Below, in pieces: positions 1-10,260 of a stretch of DNA of 45,434 bases. The position numbers and the translations under genes were made by a program. Numbering within the stretch: position 1 is the first letter of the stretch; each line of letters begins with the position of its first letter. This DNA comes from Spirogloea muscicola (taxonomy: Eukaryota > Streptophyta > Zygnematophyceae > Spirogloeales > Spirogloeaceae). The notes under the pieces were generated by a model. That model worked only from the letters and a program-made list of their open reading frames with translations, was not told the DNA's origin and made no database searches. The stretch is from the NCBI GenBank assembly GCA_009602725.1, contig WELB01000133.1, positions 284,163-329,596 on the forward strand, given 5' to 3'.

Positions 1-3000
1 CCCGCTCTGCCGCTGGCTGGCGCCGGCTCGGCGGCCGGCGGCAGCGCCCCCCTCCTGGCGGCCGCGCTGCGCGCTGGGTGAGTGAGCTGCAGCTGCGGCG
101 CTCGCTGGTCGCCTCCGTCGCCGCCACGCGGCCACGGCTGAGAGCTGGAAAAAAATCTGCCCTGCGCTTCGTCGTCGGCCCAGCATACGACATTTGGCCA
201 CCTCCATGCACACTGTCATGCACTGTCGTCGTGCGAGCTCCACCACTTCTGCTGCAAGGACCTGCTGCCTCCGCCCCGTCCTCCTCACCGCGCATCTCAC
301 GCCCGTCAAAATTGGCATGCTGGAACTTGTCCGAACAGCGTGGCCCCAGGCGTGAATGAGAGCCTGCTGGAGCTGCTCGGAGAGCAGGGCGGCAGCCTGG
401 CTACCTTGCCGCTGCCGGGCACGTCGCAGGTGAGTGCAACGGTCCTGTGGCCGTGATTCTTGAATGCTGCCTCGCACGCTTCAATGCTCGTGGTCGGCTG
501 ACGGCTTGTCCTCGGCTGCTCCTCGTCCAGGAGGCATTGCAGTGGACTCTGGCGCTCGCTCTGGGCTTCTGGTACCTGACGGCGCAGCCCGGGCCTATCT
601 GGGGCCTGCTGGACTTCTTCTACGCGCCGCTGCACTCGCTCACTTTCAAGTGCGCCTCGCCACTACTAGAGGGTGGGCAAGTCTTTGCACGGGGAGGGCA
701 TTAAGCCCTGGCCTGCCAAGAGTGCTCATGACGTGCGAGCAACGCGGCACGACCAGTGTGAGCGTTGCCATGCATGGCCTGACGAAGCGTGGAGACGGGG
801 ATGTGCATTGATGGCAGAGCGTTCTCTCCGACCCAGGTGGAGGTGGGCCGGCAGCTGGGAGAGGGCTCCTTTGGCATCGTCTACGAGGGCTTCTTTGGTA
901 CATACGGCACCCTGCGGCCTCTTGTTCCCTCGACAAGTGCCTGTGACTGACTCTTGCACCAAGTAGCGACCCCTGCCTGGCTTGGCCAGCCTCGGTATGC
1001 GCGTTGGTCTTCTTCGCGCAGTATTCAGGGCGGCGTCTGAGCTCGCAAGAACCAATGTCTTGCGTCCTTCGTTCATCACAAGGATGCAGCCACCCAAAGA
1101 TCTTTACTGTGTATTGCTGTCAGCCTGACCAAGTCCAGCTGCATGCGAGCAGGCGGGGCAAAGGGCAAGTCCAAAGACAAGCGGCAGCACGTTGTGCTGA
1201 AGAAGGTGAAGGCCAACGTGCGCGACGCTGACGAGATGGGCGTTGCAGAGCTGTACATGAACCAGCGCCTCCAGGTCCACGCCTGCCTTTGATGAGCCTC
1301 TCTGCCTCTGGCTCTTGGTTCCGAGGGCTGCTGTTGAATGCTCTGGCGAGCTGGGCAGCCTGCAACAAGAACTCTTGATTGCTGCATTGACTCCACTGGT
1401 GGCCAGCTTAGCAGTCGCCTCGGCACCAAGTTCATGAGCTCAAGCAGCACAGCTTTCCTTTGCAGAGGACGGCTCCTGGAGCTTGTGCTCACTTTCTGGG
1501 GACCATGGCCGTAAGAGAAGCGCATGCTCGGGGCAAATTGTCGCAGGTAAGTTCGTGTGCCCACCGTGCACTGGCCACCATCAATGCTGTGTGGGCTCAT
1601 GCAGTGGTGCCTGATGGGGGCTGGAAACAACGGTGCCAGGGGCTTTGGCTCGTTTGGCGCTACCAGGGCGACCGCACGCTGGACCACTACATGCGCCAAA
1701 GTAGCTTCCCAGAGAACATTGCAGAGTACCTCCTCGGACCGGAGGTGATTGGCACCTGAATGCACCACTTGTCAACCCGTAATCTCAAGAGCGTGCAGTC
1801 ATTCCAATCCAGAGCAGCTACTGCGCAGGTCGCAAGTGAAAGCTAGTCAATGTCTTCATTCATGTGCAGGCTGCAAAAGTGGAAGGGAAGGGTAAGAAAG
1901 CAGAGCTGCGGCGCAACGTCCTCGTGGTGCGCAAGATCATGGGCCAGCTACTGAGCGTCCTCCAAAGCATCCACCGCACAGGTGGCAATCTCTCTCAGCA
2001 CGCGTCTGCTTCCATCTGTTCATCCTCCAGTCTGCAAGCCGTTCTTAGCCCCTGCGGCTGACACGATGTGCAGGGGTTGTGCACCGGGACGTGAAGCCCT
2101 CAAACCTCATTGTGGTCAAGGACAAGTGGAGCATCAAGCTCATCGACTTGGGTGCAGCTGTGGATCTTCGCACAGGCCGCAATTACGTCCGTCCCGGCTC
2201 CCCTGCACCAGCTCGCTCCTCTGTGATGGAGATGCTGCTCCTGTGTCTGACGGTTTCGCTGACTCTCTCTCTTTGCACCTTCTTGCGCAGGTGGCAAATG
2301 AGACTGTCATGGACCCCAAGTGGGCAGCGCCAGAGGATTATGTGATGCCCACCAGTACCTGGCCACTGCCGCCCGACCCCCTCTGCTCTCTGCTATCGCC
2401 GCTGCTATTTCTGGCCAATACACCAGATCGTTTCGATCTGTACTCAGCGGTGAGCACTTGCTACTGAACCTCTGACACACCACATGATATCTGCCTATCG
2501 CTGTTGATGGTCTCCTGCCAATGACTAACCAATGGGCCCCCTGGCTGCTTGTGCATTGCACCAGGGACTGGTGCTGCTGCAGATGTGCCTGAAGCCTCTG
2601 CGCAATGATGCCGGCCTTGTGAGATTCTTCAACCCCTCTTGCAACCAACGCTGCAGCCAAGCATGTTAGCTGCAATCTTGCCGGTCTTTTCATGCTGTCG
2701 TGCATTTATGGCACCAGGTCCAATTCAACTCCGAGTTGAGGAAGTGCAAGCACGACTTGGACAAGTGGCGGCGCAAGTGTAGATATGGCGAGTCAGAGTT
2801 TGCCATGCTGGATGCTGATGGTACGGGCTTTCCCTTCTTCTCAGTTAGCTGCCCGGCAACTCGACCAATCACTGCGGGACCTGCCATCAGTATGCCTCAG
2901 GTCTGCACTGTGAGTTGTGACACTGCATGTCAAATACCTGTTCCAGGTGGAGCAGGCTGGGAGCTCGTGCAGTCGCTGCTGCAACTTCGGCGCAACCAAG

Positions 3001-4588
3001 GGTCCTTTATCTGGCCAAGTGGGTACCTTTGTCTGGGCTTGCAAGTGAGAATGGTAGCTGGCAGAGAGCACTAGAGTGTGTAGGTGGAATGGGTCAAGCT
3101 GCTGTTCTGGATCCATATCTTCCCTGTGCTTTGGGGCATATTCACAGAGGTCGTCCTTGGCTTCGTACTGACATGATTCATGAATATTCATGAAGCCTGT
3201 GCATAACACTGGTGGCAGGCTTTGCTAGCGGGAGGCCTTCAGCAGCGGGTGCCTTGCGGCAACGCTTCTTCTGTGGCCCCTCGGCTTCCGACTTCCGTCA
3301 GAGCTGGCCCAAGGAGGCTGTGATGAGAGAGGGGCAGGTGGTGGCAAAGAAGCAAAAGGGCGAGCAGTGGCAGCCACAAGCTGCAGCAGCGAGCCGCTTC
3401 TGGTCAGCGGGGTTGATGGCAGTCAAGGAAGGGGAGCAGCAGCGGCAGCAGAGAAGCATGCACAAAGATGTGGAAGTCCAGCAGATTGCAGCCACTGTCC
3501 ATCACCCCACTCCACCAGACGGTCGCCTGGAGGGAGGGCGCCTGGCCGCGCTTGCCTCTGCATTCAAGTTGGACCGAGTTGATAGCAGAGCTGCCGAGCC
3601 CCTGGAGATTGTTGATGTGGAGGCCGTCGAGACTAGGAACATTGAGAAGCTGCCAGAGCCCATGGCTGATAGAGGTGATGCCAATGCTGAGCAGGGGCAA
3701 GGCCGCCTGCCCTCTCTGAACTGGGCAGAGCTGCCTTCACATCTTCAGAGGCTAGGCCCTCCGCTTCTGATGGGTGCTGGCGTTGCATCTGGGATGACCG
3801 TGGTAAGCGTCCCTGTGGCTCTGCCTGGTAGCTCCGTAGCTTCATGTCCTGCAGCTGTTGCATTTAGTGAATACCTCTTCCAACGCATCAGCTCAACCCC
3901 GTGATGCCATTTCCTGTGCAGGCTGGGCTCGCTGTGCGCAGCGCAACTGTTGCCACATATGAGATGGGCCGCTTCACGGCTGCTTCACTGGGACTGAGCA
4001 CAACCTCACTCCTGGTCTTCTTGTTCCTTGTCAAGTACAGGCCCTCAGACACACTACATACATTCTCGGCTTCTTGGGCCCTTGCTACTGAGAGGTTCTC
4101 AGCTTTTGTTCATACAAAATTATGGATGTCTTTATTCCCTACAAGCTTGACAATGCTGGGGATGGGGGGCGGGTTCATGTGCAGGCCGTGGCTGCAGCAG
4201 CAAGTCAAAGAGGCATCTGAAGAAGCCAGACGGCGGCGAAGTGAGGCAGTTCAAGTGGCTTCGATTTCCACTTTTCCTAGTTTCGCAAGCGACCCATTCG
4301 TGATTGACAATCTGGCGAAGGCCGTTGCGGAAATGGAAACACAAATGGCTGCTCTGGAGGCTTCTATACATGCTCAACGCTCATTTGCTGACCAGCAGCA
4401 GAGCCTACTTGCTGAGGTCAGAGCATCACCTGTGCCCTAAGACAGCTGTCTGCCATGATGGGCGAGTGACTAAGACCTTGAAGCAAGTCTCTGTGCAGAT
4501 GGAGGGTCTGCTATTGCACACAGGAGAGCCGTCCTCCTCACTCGAGTCGCCAATCAACGTGTCTGCTTCATTTTCGAGGCAGCTTTGA
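1..4588 (+). CDS. STN8/Stl1-like thylakoid protein kinase (5' partial, spliced)
   Basis: Serine/threonine kinase of the plant/algal STN7/STN8 (Stt7/Stl1) family, which phosphorylates photosystem II or LHCII proteins at the thylakoid. Inferred exons: <1-77, 350-429, 531-680, 837-897, 1153-1274, 1466-1546, 1640-1744, 1870-1981, 2074-2186, 2291-2449, 2565-2618, 2718-2820, 2947-3018, 3219-3802, 3922-4034, 4185-4416, 4499-4588. Joined, they keep one frame to TGA (about 768 codons visible). Exon 1 is Ala/Pro/Arg-rich, like a transit peptide. Exon 3 holds a hydrophobic segment. The kinase domain shows [25 protein letters not shown], a DLG in place of DFG, and [10 protein letters not shown]. The wording around [15 protein letters not shown] and [11 protein letters not shown] is closer to STN8 than STN7. 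A second hydrophobic segment (exon 15) and a charged coiled coil (exons 16-17) form a long C-terminal extension beyond the STN8 I know. Boundaries of exons 3, 7 and 13 are the least certain. Confidence 0.85.
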
Positions 4589-5091
4589 GCAACCCCTAGA
4601 TGCATAGCATTATGAAGTGTATAAAATGCCTTCCTGTAAGGAGAAGGCAGTTGCTAGCTCGCCATGAGCACCCGTGTAAAGGAGATGATGCAGAGCTTTG
4701 AGTGGAGGATGCACAACATGCCAACACCTTAACTTCCCGGTAACACCAACTCGTACAGCCATGGCCGAGGTGCTCGATGTTGACTGTCTCCAGACGACAT
4801 GAATGTCACCGCAGCTGGACAGCTGCTGGGCTCTTCTGTATATGAGAAAGATGTCGGACGCAATATCAATTTTTGATTGCTGTATCAGTAGATGACTTTG
4901 CAATGGCAATGGACTCGTGTATCCAAAGTGCAGGCAAGCTAAAGCTTCCAGAAAGGTTTAAACGTGGCACTGAATAGATATGGAATTTCACCACAAGGTA
5001 AATCCTGCTGCACCCTCATAGGGGCAGGCCAAAGGGCCTACATGACAGGATGTCTCAGGTTCGGGGGCTATGAAATAGCCCTACCTCAGCC
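4589..5091. other. Intergenic 3' region between convergent genes
   Basis: The stretch holds the 3' flanks of the kinase gene (+) and the membrane-protein gene (-). TGTAA occurs at 4635-4639 and 4675-4679, 47 and 87 bp after the kinase stop; TGTAA is the usual chlorophyte polyadenylation signal, so these are candidate + strand signals. I see no gene or repeat here. Confidence 0.5.
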
Positions 5092-6400
5092 TCATGAAAA
5101 GGTGCACCTTGCCCATGACGACAGAAGCAAGTTGCTGGACCTCTGCAATAAATATGGGCAGCAGTATTTGCAACATAACTTAAGAGTGTCACTTGTTGAG
5201 GTCTCGGGTAGGAGGAGGTAGGAGGACATGAGGAAGAATATGGAGCCCCAGAAGGTGGAGAAAGCGGTGCCCCAGAGTTGGCAGCACATGGCTGGGTACT
5301 CCAGAAAGCCAAAAGCCCCAGACAGCAGGAAGCCAATGCCCCCCAGAGCATTCCAGAAACCGACGTGCCAGCCAAGATCAAAGGGTTTCCACGCCAGCCA
5401 CGACCCGCTTACCTCCACCATTGTCAGCAATCTGAGGATGACAGCGCGCCAGCATCAGAGCCACGTGTAGTTCCGCAAAGTGATGGCAGCTAGCCTGTGC
5501 GCTACTGGCATACTCGACATTGCAGAGACTGATCATCTCTTCGCCAGCCTTGGAAGCGTGCACCAGCTGAGCACCAACTTGCTCGCAGACTACCTCGGGC
5601 GGCAATGCAGGCATCCCAAGGGTGCCACGTCAAGAGGCCACAGGAGAGGGAAGCTGCGACGCACTGGCTTACCCGTTGGTAATGAAGAACGGCGAGCCAA
5701 TGACCTGAGGCAGCCAGTAGAGATAGTCCCAGAGTCGGTAGTGCGCGTCGTAGTCCGAGGGCAGGACATTGGGGACACCTGTGATGCAGGCCGACATGCC
5801 GAAGATGGTTGCGCCGATGAACTGGAGGATTGCAAGCCAGTAGGAGAGCTGCCGCGGCTCATAGCCCCACCACCGCCAAGTCTGCTTCCGCGGCTTGTCG
5901 GCGGCGGCGGAGGACTTGGCACCGCCGCCAGCCGAGGGCCCGCCGTCCGTGCTGCCGGCGACGGCGGCGCTGGGGCGGCGGGCCTTGTGGTGGGGGTGGT
6001 GCAGGACGTCTGTGGTGAGGCGCTCCAGGTCGACGGAGATTTCGTGCCCGAACTCGACGGCCAGCGGCGCGTTGAGGGCCTCGAGCAGCGCGAGGTAGGA
6101 GCCGATGAAGAAGAGGGCGCCGCCGACGAGAGCGGTGTACCCGATGGTGTCCGTCTGCGACGCGGTGTCGGAGAGCGGCCACATGGCGAAGGCGCCGTTG
6201 ACGCACCAGACGGCGGAGCCCCAGATGAAGGCCTGCGCCACCCACCACGACACGTTGCCGACCTCCCACCCCCACAGCCGGTAGCCCCACGGCGCCAGCA
6301 GGCTGTGCGAGCGCACGTGGCGCACGCTCGGCTTCGCGGCGCCGCCGTCGGCGGCGGAGCCGCCGGATGCGGCGTCGTGGACGTGAAGGACGGCGTAGCG
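5092..6400 (-). CDS. Polytopic integral membrane protein (YrhK-like, tentative), 2 exons
   Basis: Exon 1 runs from about 6400 down to 5673; exon 2 runs 5431-5092. The intron is 5672-5432 (minus-strand GT at 5672, AG before 5431). The joined reading across it, ITNG then LLTMVEV, keeps frame and hydrophobic pattern. The protein has two similar halves, each with paired hydrophobic helices and a 'GG..FFIGSYL..LE' or 'STFWGSIFFLMSSYLLLPE' motif. Typical segments are WRWWGYEPRQLSYWLAILQ and GWHVGFWNALGGIGF. This organisation recalls eukaryotic integral membrane proteins with YrhK-type repeats, best known in fungi; the substrate is unknown. A loop of about 60 residues rich in Ala/Ser/Gly and His separates the halves. 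The true start is unclear: the frame stays open to an ATG at 6754, but that upstream part lies in repeat DNA and contains the N at 6453. An upstream exon or a repeat-damaged 5' end are both possible. Confidence 0.6.
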
Positions 6401-6452
6401 GCCCTTGCGGTGGCGGCGGGAGGACCAGGCGGCGGCGACGCCGGGCGCGCCG

Positions 6453-6453
6453 N
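6453..6453. other. Ambiguous base (N) in a GC-rich stretch
   Basis: A single N lies in a C/G-rich run where the membrane-protein gene meets repeat DNA. It may be a base-calling failure or a polishing scar. The extent of the gene's first exon depends on this stretch. Confidence 0.9.
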
Positions 6454-6539
6454 GGCGGGGCGGACCAGAATGGGGGGCTCTGGGGTCCGCCCGGCGGCCG
6501 GCGCCACGCGGCGGGCGCTCCGGGGGCGCCCAGCTGGCC

Positions 6540-6890
6540 CTCGTGCCGCAGCCTTCTTCTCGCCTTTCGGCCGAACTCTTGCTGCTGCCTCTGGCTCTGC
6601 CCCGGGGACCCACTTTCAGGACCCTAGCCTCTCTGATTTGCGGCTGCTTAGCAGGGGTTACTGAGTGATTTGTAGCTGCTTTCTGTCTTTCCTGCAGCCG
6701 GGTCGCTCGCCTAGGTGTATCGCATGCGCCTGGCCGTCTCGCTGCAGAGGTCAATGGCCCGTGCGCTGCACCTGCGTGCCGGCCGAGCCCTCGCTGTGCC
6801 TCTGGCTCTGGCCAGGGGACGTCCTTCCAGGAACATAGCCTCTCTGACCTGCGACTGCTTAGCAGAGGTTACTGAATAGTTCGTAGCTGC
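6540..6890 (+). mobile_element. Two LINE-like 3'-end fragments
   Basis: Copies end at about 6664 and 6880. Each carries the end of the same coding module, with residues like RALAAASG and a closing SDLRLLSRGY before the stop, followed by GTTACTGA. The second copy also keeps AVSLQRS upstream. They are 5'-truncated relatives of the longer copies at 7063-7374 and 9464-10260. Truncation from the 5' side with a common 3' end is typical of non-LTR retroelements. Confidence 0.5.
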
Positions 6891-6924
6891 TTTGTTTCTT
6901 CTTGTGCGCTTCTTTCTTAGTGCT

Positions 6925-7040
6925 TCGCCTTAGTGCTTCGCCTGGCCCCCTTCTTCTTGGGCTTCTTGTACTCTGCTCATTCTTTTTTGGGCTGGCTGTT
7001 CCAGTTCCTATCCTCAATGGGCGAGCTCTTTCTTCTTTTC
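6925..7040 (+). repeat. Delta hairpin repeat, copy 1
   Basis: Short pyrimidine-rich unit: GCTTCGCCTGG, a C/T-rich run, TTTTTTGGGCTGGC, a GGGCTGG...CCAG stem, then CAATGGGCGAGC and TTCTTCT. A nearly identical unit interrupts a gamma LTR at 43997-44100, so it behaves as a mobile or co-mobilised repeat. Confidence 0.55.
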
Positions 7041-7062
7041 TTTCTTTGTGTGCTTTGTTTTC

Positions 7063-7374
7063 TTAGCGCTTCCTCTGGCGATCGATGTTCACGGGGCCTT
7101 CGGCAGCCGCTGGCTGGATCTCCTCCAGCGGCTTGCTCGTCAGGCTATTGATCGGCGGTCGGGTCCGCCCGGGGCGCTGCCCGGCTTCAACGCCGCCGGG
7201 TCGCTCGCCCAGGTCTTTCGTATGCGCTTGGCGGTATCGTTCCAGCGATCCCTTGCCCACGCTGTCCACACGCGCACAGGACACGCTCTGGCCGCTGCCT
7301 CCGGGTCTTGGCGGAGTGCCTCCTTCCCTGCCTCGAGCTACTCGGACCTGATGTTGCTCACTCGCGGGTACTGA
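7063..7374 (+). pseudogene. LINE-like retroelement ORF, C-terminal fragment
   Basis: An open frame of about 100 codons with no start of its own. It reads LAIDVHGAFGSRWLDLLQRLA, then FRMRLAVSFQRSLAHAVHTR and GHALAAASG, ending in SDLMLLTRGY and a stop at 7374. The pattern (hydrophobic 'xDxxGxxxxxxxxLLxxLAR', then 'RxxLAVxLQRxxA') resembles the C-terminal end of algal/fungal non-LTR retrotransposon ORF2-like proteins. The minus-strand copy at 9464-10260 shows the same two blocks with more upstream sequence. No reverse transcriptase is present here, so the family call is inference. The fragment is flanked on both sides by delta repeats. Confidence 0.5.
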
Positions 7375-7439
7375 GCTTCCCTAGTATGTTGTCGTGATTG
7401 GTAGAGTAGAGGAGTCCTTCCTCGGCATCTCATTCTTCG

Positions 7440-7640
7440 GCTTTGGACATTGTCCATTCTTTTTGGGCTGGCTTTGCCAGCCCCTCTTTCTCTATGGGCG
7501 AGCCTTCTTCTGGCCCCCTTCTCGTACTTTGTTCATCCTTTTTTGGACAACGTCCAAAAGCCAAAGCCATCCTTTTTGGGGCTGGCTTTTCCAGCCCTTA
7601 TCCTCAATGGGCGAGCCCTTCTTCTCTGATTTGCGGCTGC
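7440..7640 (+). repeat. Delta hairpin repeats, copies 2 and 3
   Basis: Two tandem units. Each contains TTTTTGGGCTGGC, a 3-5 base loop and CCAGCCCC, then a TATGGGCGAGC or CAATGGGCGAGC box. GGGCTGGC-TTT-GCCAGCCC is a perfect 8-bp stem. The second unit runs directly into a LINE 3'-end segment at 7625. Confidence 0.55.
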
Positions 7641-7699
7641 TTAGCAGGGGTTACTGAGTGATTTGTAGCTGCTTTCTTTCTTTGTGTGCTTTGTTTTCT

Positions 7700-7900
7700 T
7701 AGCGCTTCCTCTGGCGCGCAGGTCGCGCAGGTCTTCCGCATGCGGTTGGCCGTCTCGCTTCAGCGGTCCCTTGCGTTCGCGGTCCACTTGTGCGCCGGCT
7801 GAGCTTTGGCGGCGGCCTCCGGCTTCCGCCAGGGCGACGTCTTTCCCCCGGCTAGCTACTCCGACTTGCATCTCCTGACTAGAGGTTACTAAGCCTCTGG
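7700..7900 (+). pseudogene. LINE-like 3'-end fragment with in-frame stop
   Basis: Homologous to 34693-34891 (AVSLQRSLAFAVHL, ALAAASGFRQGDVFPPASYS). A TGA interrupts the frame at about 7801, where the 34693 copy has an open frame. It ends in TTACTAAG. Confidence 0.5.
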
Positions 7901-7974
7901 CTGCTGTCTTCGTCCTAGTCCAAAGGCATGGTCTGTAGTGTAGTTCTCTTTCGGCTCCTCTTTCTTTGGCTTGG

Positions 7975-8100
7975 GATCTTGTCCATTCTTTTTGGGCTGG
8001 CATCGCCAGCCACTCTTCTCTATGGGCGAGCACATTCTTCTGGCCCCCTTCTCGTACTTTGTTCATTCTTTTTTGGGCTGGCTTTTCCAGCCCCTTTCCA
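7975..8100 (+). repeat. Delta hairpin repeats, copies 4 and 5
   Basis: Two more units with GGGCTGGC...GCCAGCC stems (about 7997 and 8075) and a TATGGGCGAGC box between them. The same arrangement follows the LINE fragment at 34980-35045, which suggests that LINE end and delta travel as one unit. Confidence 0.5.
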
Positions 8101-8103
8101 GCC

Positions 8104-8273
8104 CCTATCCACGGACTCCCAGGCGCAGGCGCGCTACATGGCTGCAGCCGACCAGGCGGCGTTCACGGCCACGCTGCAGCTCCTCCCTGCAAGCGACACC
8201 TCCGCCCTGCCTGCTGGGCGTGCTGCAGTGCGAGTGTGGGGAGCGGTCGACGGACCCGGCGGAGCTGGCGGCG
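8104..8273 (+). pseudogene. LINE-like upstream coding fragment
   Basis: One frame reads TPPPCLLGVLQCECGERS then AELAARR, matching the minus-strand copy (PPPCPLGVLQCECGKRS, AELAAHV). The two closely spaced cysteines suggest a small metal-binding motif. The fragment stops where gamma LTR sequence begins, at about 8270. Confidence 0.4.
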
Positions 8274-8916
8274 CGGCGACGGGCTGGGAAGCAGGCGGCA
8301 GCAGCAGAGCTGTAGCATCCCTGTCCAGAGAGCCGGCTGGGCCCGCAGCGACGAGCTGCGGCGACGGGCTGGGCAGCAGGCGGCAGCAGCAGAGCTGTGG
8401 CGGCGGCGGCGGCAGCAGGCAGCAGCGGGGCTGGCTAGGCAGCAGCGGGGCTGGCTAGGCAGCAGCAGGGCTGTGTCTCTCGCGGCGTTGGTCGGACAAC
8501 CGGGTGTCCGGCCGAGGCCCACTACTTACAGCGTTCTCCTGCTAACCCTCCCCTGAGGGTGTGACGAGGATTGTCCCCAGGGCTCTCCCCAGGAGGGGCG
8601 AGCCAGACAAAGGGGGACACGAAGCGACGCCCAATCGCACGAAAGGGGACGCGAAGCGTCGCACAAAAGGGGACACGAAGCGTCGCACAAAAGGGGACGC
8701 GAAGCGTCGCACAAAAGGGGACGCGAAGCGTCGCACAAAAAGGGTCGCAAAGCGGCGCCTCCTGGCGGTGAACGTGGGTGCACGTGCGGTACGAAGCCGG
8801 GGGCCTCGGACCGTACTTAGCTGCTCGCACCGTTTGGGACTTCCAAACGGTGAAAACGATACGACCATGTAAGGTTACTAGCACCGTTAGCACTCCCGAA
8901 CGGAGGGAAGGTTACA
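8270..8916 (-). mobile_element. Gamma LTR, fragment
   Basis: Matches the gamma LTRs at 12056 and 31123: the cggcagcagcag block, the promoter-core zone (TATAAGTA decayed), and the terminal gatacgaccatgtaaggtta...cggagggaaggttaca, which is the 5' end of the LTR in minus orientation. The other LTR end is missing. A 24-bp tandem array lies within it. Confidence 0.6.
8612..8755. repeat. 24-bp tandem repeat with GCGAAGC mini-hairpins
   Basis: Four near-perfect units of GGGGACGCGAAGCGTCGCAC plus AAAA, with degenerate edges. Each unit holds GACGC-GAA-GCGTC, a perfect 5-bp stem over a GAA loop. d(GCGAAGC) is known as an unusually stable DNA mini-hairpin. The array is a local expansion of the GCGAAGC motif found singly across gamma LTRs. 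Confidence 0.75.
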
Positions 8917-9463
8917 CCTTGCCCCATTGGAGAGCCAGTTCTTCGTCCGAAGGGCATTCTTTTCGGGCTGTGGAACAGCCAGCCCGAAGAGAATGACAAG
9001 GTCTGAAGGGGCCAAAAGCGCCAAAGAAGGAAGGAAAGGGGTCGAGGACTGTGAACAGCCAACCCGAAGGAAAAGAGAGTCCTTAAGGATCATTTAGTAA
9101 GCACGAGTGAGGAGCCGCAAGTCTGAAACACTAGCGCCCGGAAAGCAATCCCCCTGACGAAACCAGAGGCTGCAGCTAGAGCACGGCCAAGAAGAAAGAG
9201 TGGCGCTCCCAATGGGGACAAGGCCTGCGGAAAGCCAGCCCGAAAAGGGAAGTGGCTCTCCCAAGAAAGAACAAAAGAAGGCGCTCCCAAAGGGGGCAAG
9301 GGCTGTGAAAAGCCAGCCCGAAAATACTTGACAAGATCTGAAGGGGCCAAACGCGCTGTCTCAGAGCTTGGGAAGGAAGAAGGAAGACGCTTCCAGGAGA
9401 GGGCGGTGGCTGTGAGAGGCCAGCTCAGACAGAAGAATGAGCTTGAGTAGGATGGATCAGTCT
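8917..9463 (-). repeat. LINE-end and delta repeat fragments, inverted
   Basis: Minus-strand delta hairpins (GGGCTG...CAGCC stems) occur near 8965, 9045, 9230, 9300 and 9410. A LINE 3'-end fragment (ALAAASGFVRGIAFR) lies at about 9105-9195. The set is the mirror image of 6900-8100, giving the region a loose large-scale inverted arrangement. There is no intact frame. Confidence 0.45.
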
Positions 9464-10260
9464 ATAAGAGTGAGAAACCGCAGATCCGATAGACTAGCAG
9501 CCGGAAAGCAACCCCCCTGACGAAGCCAGAGGCTGCAGCGAGAGCACGGCCAGCACGCAGGTGCAAGGCGTGGCCAAGGACGGCTGGAGGCAAATGGAAA
9601 GGCGTATGCGGTAGACCTGAGCTCACGAGCCAGCGGCGTTGAAGTCAGTCTGCTCACAATGCCTGCAGGACACAGCCGCGCAAGCCTGGCTAGCAGGTCG
9701 AGCCACTGGGACCCGAGAGCCCCGTGCACATCCACGGCCAAGGGTACGACTCGTACCAGCCGGGTGGTCTGCGTGCTTCGCCGCCTTGCTGCGAGTGGCG
9801 TTTGCCGCAGCATGGCCAGCCCTCGAGGCAAGCAGCCGTAGATCGATCCACCACACCATTGGTGACAACGTCAGCGATGACGCGCGGGCCGCCGCCCGGC
9901 TTGGATGCCACCAAGTTGACGCGCCCAGTGCAATTCATCCGCCTTCTGCAGGATAGGCATGACGGACGTGTTCTCCAGCGCCACTGTGCACCCCGCCTCC
10001 AGGAGAATGCCGAACATGGCAGGCATCCTGGAGGTCATGGCCAGCAGTGCGCTCGTCTCCAGTTGCCAGCGGAGGACGTGCGCCGCCAACTCCGCTGGAG
10101 CCGCCGACCGCTTCCCACACTCGCACTGAAGCACTCCCAGAGGACAGGGCGGGGGAGTCCCAGCAGGCGATGGACCGCAGTACGAAGAGCTCATCCGGCA
10201 TCCGCAGTGCGTCGTAGAGCGGAAGGGCGGAGAGCCAGGCCGCAGCGCTAGGGGAGGACG
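9464..10260 (-). pseudogene. LINE-like retroelement C-terminal relic (longest copy)
   Basis: Read right to left across at least two frameshifts: PPPCPLGVLQCECGKRS, AELAAHVLRWQLETS, then LEAGCTVALENTSVMP. After a shift comes GGPRVIADVVTNGVVDRST; after another, LVRVVPLAVDVHGALGSQWL and LARLARL; then a RALAAA-type tail. The order (Cys/His block, 'R..AD.V..GV.DRS', 'PLAVDVHGALG...LL..LA') fits the region after reverse transcriptase in several non-LTR retrotransposons, where a restriction-like nuclease fold is often found. I cannot prove the family without a reverse transcriptase domain. The frame is broken and no function remains. Confidence 0.45.

Noticed and set aside
1076-1768. Minus-strand frame of 230 codons
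   Set aside because: It overlaps kinase exons and introns with good splice sites; the product has no recognisable motif.
5480-6664. Long plus-strand frame of 394 codons
   Set aside because: It is the GC-rich shadow of the minus-strand membrane-protein gene; its residues are Gly/Ala/Arg-rich without pattern, whereas the minus strand shows clear membrane helices and a consensus intron.
8612-8755. Possible CRISPR array from evenly spaced repeats
   Set aside because: The units abut with no spacers and the context is a eukaryotic LTR.
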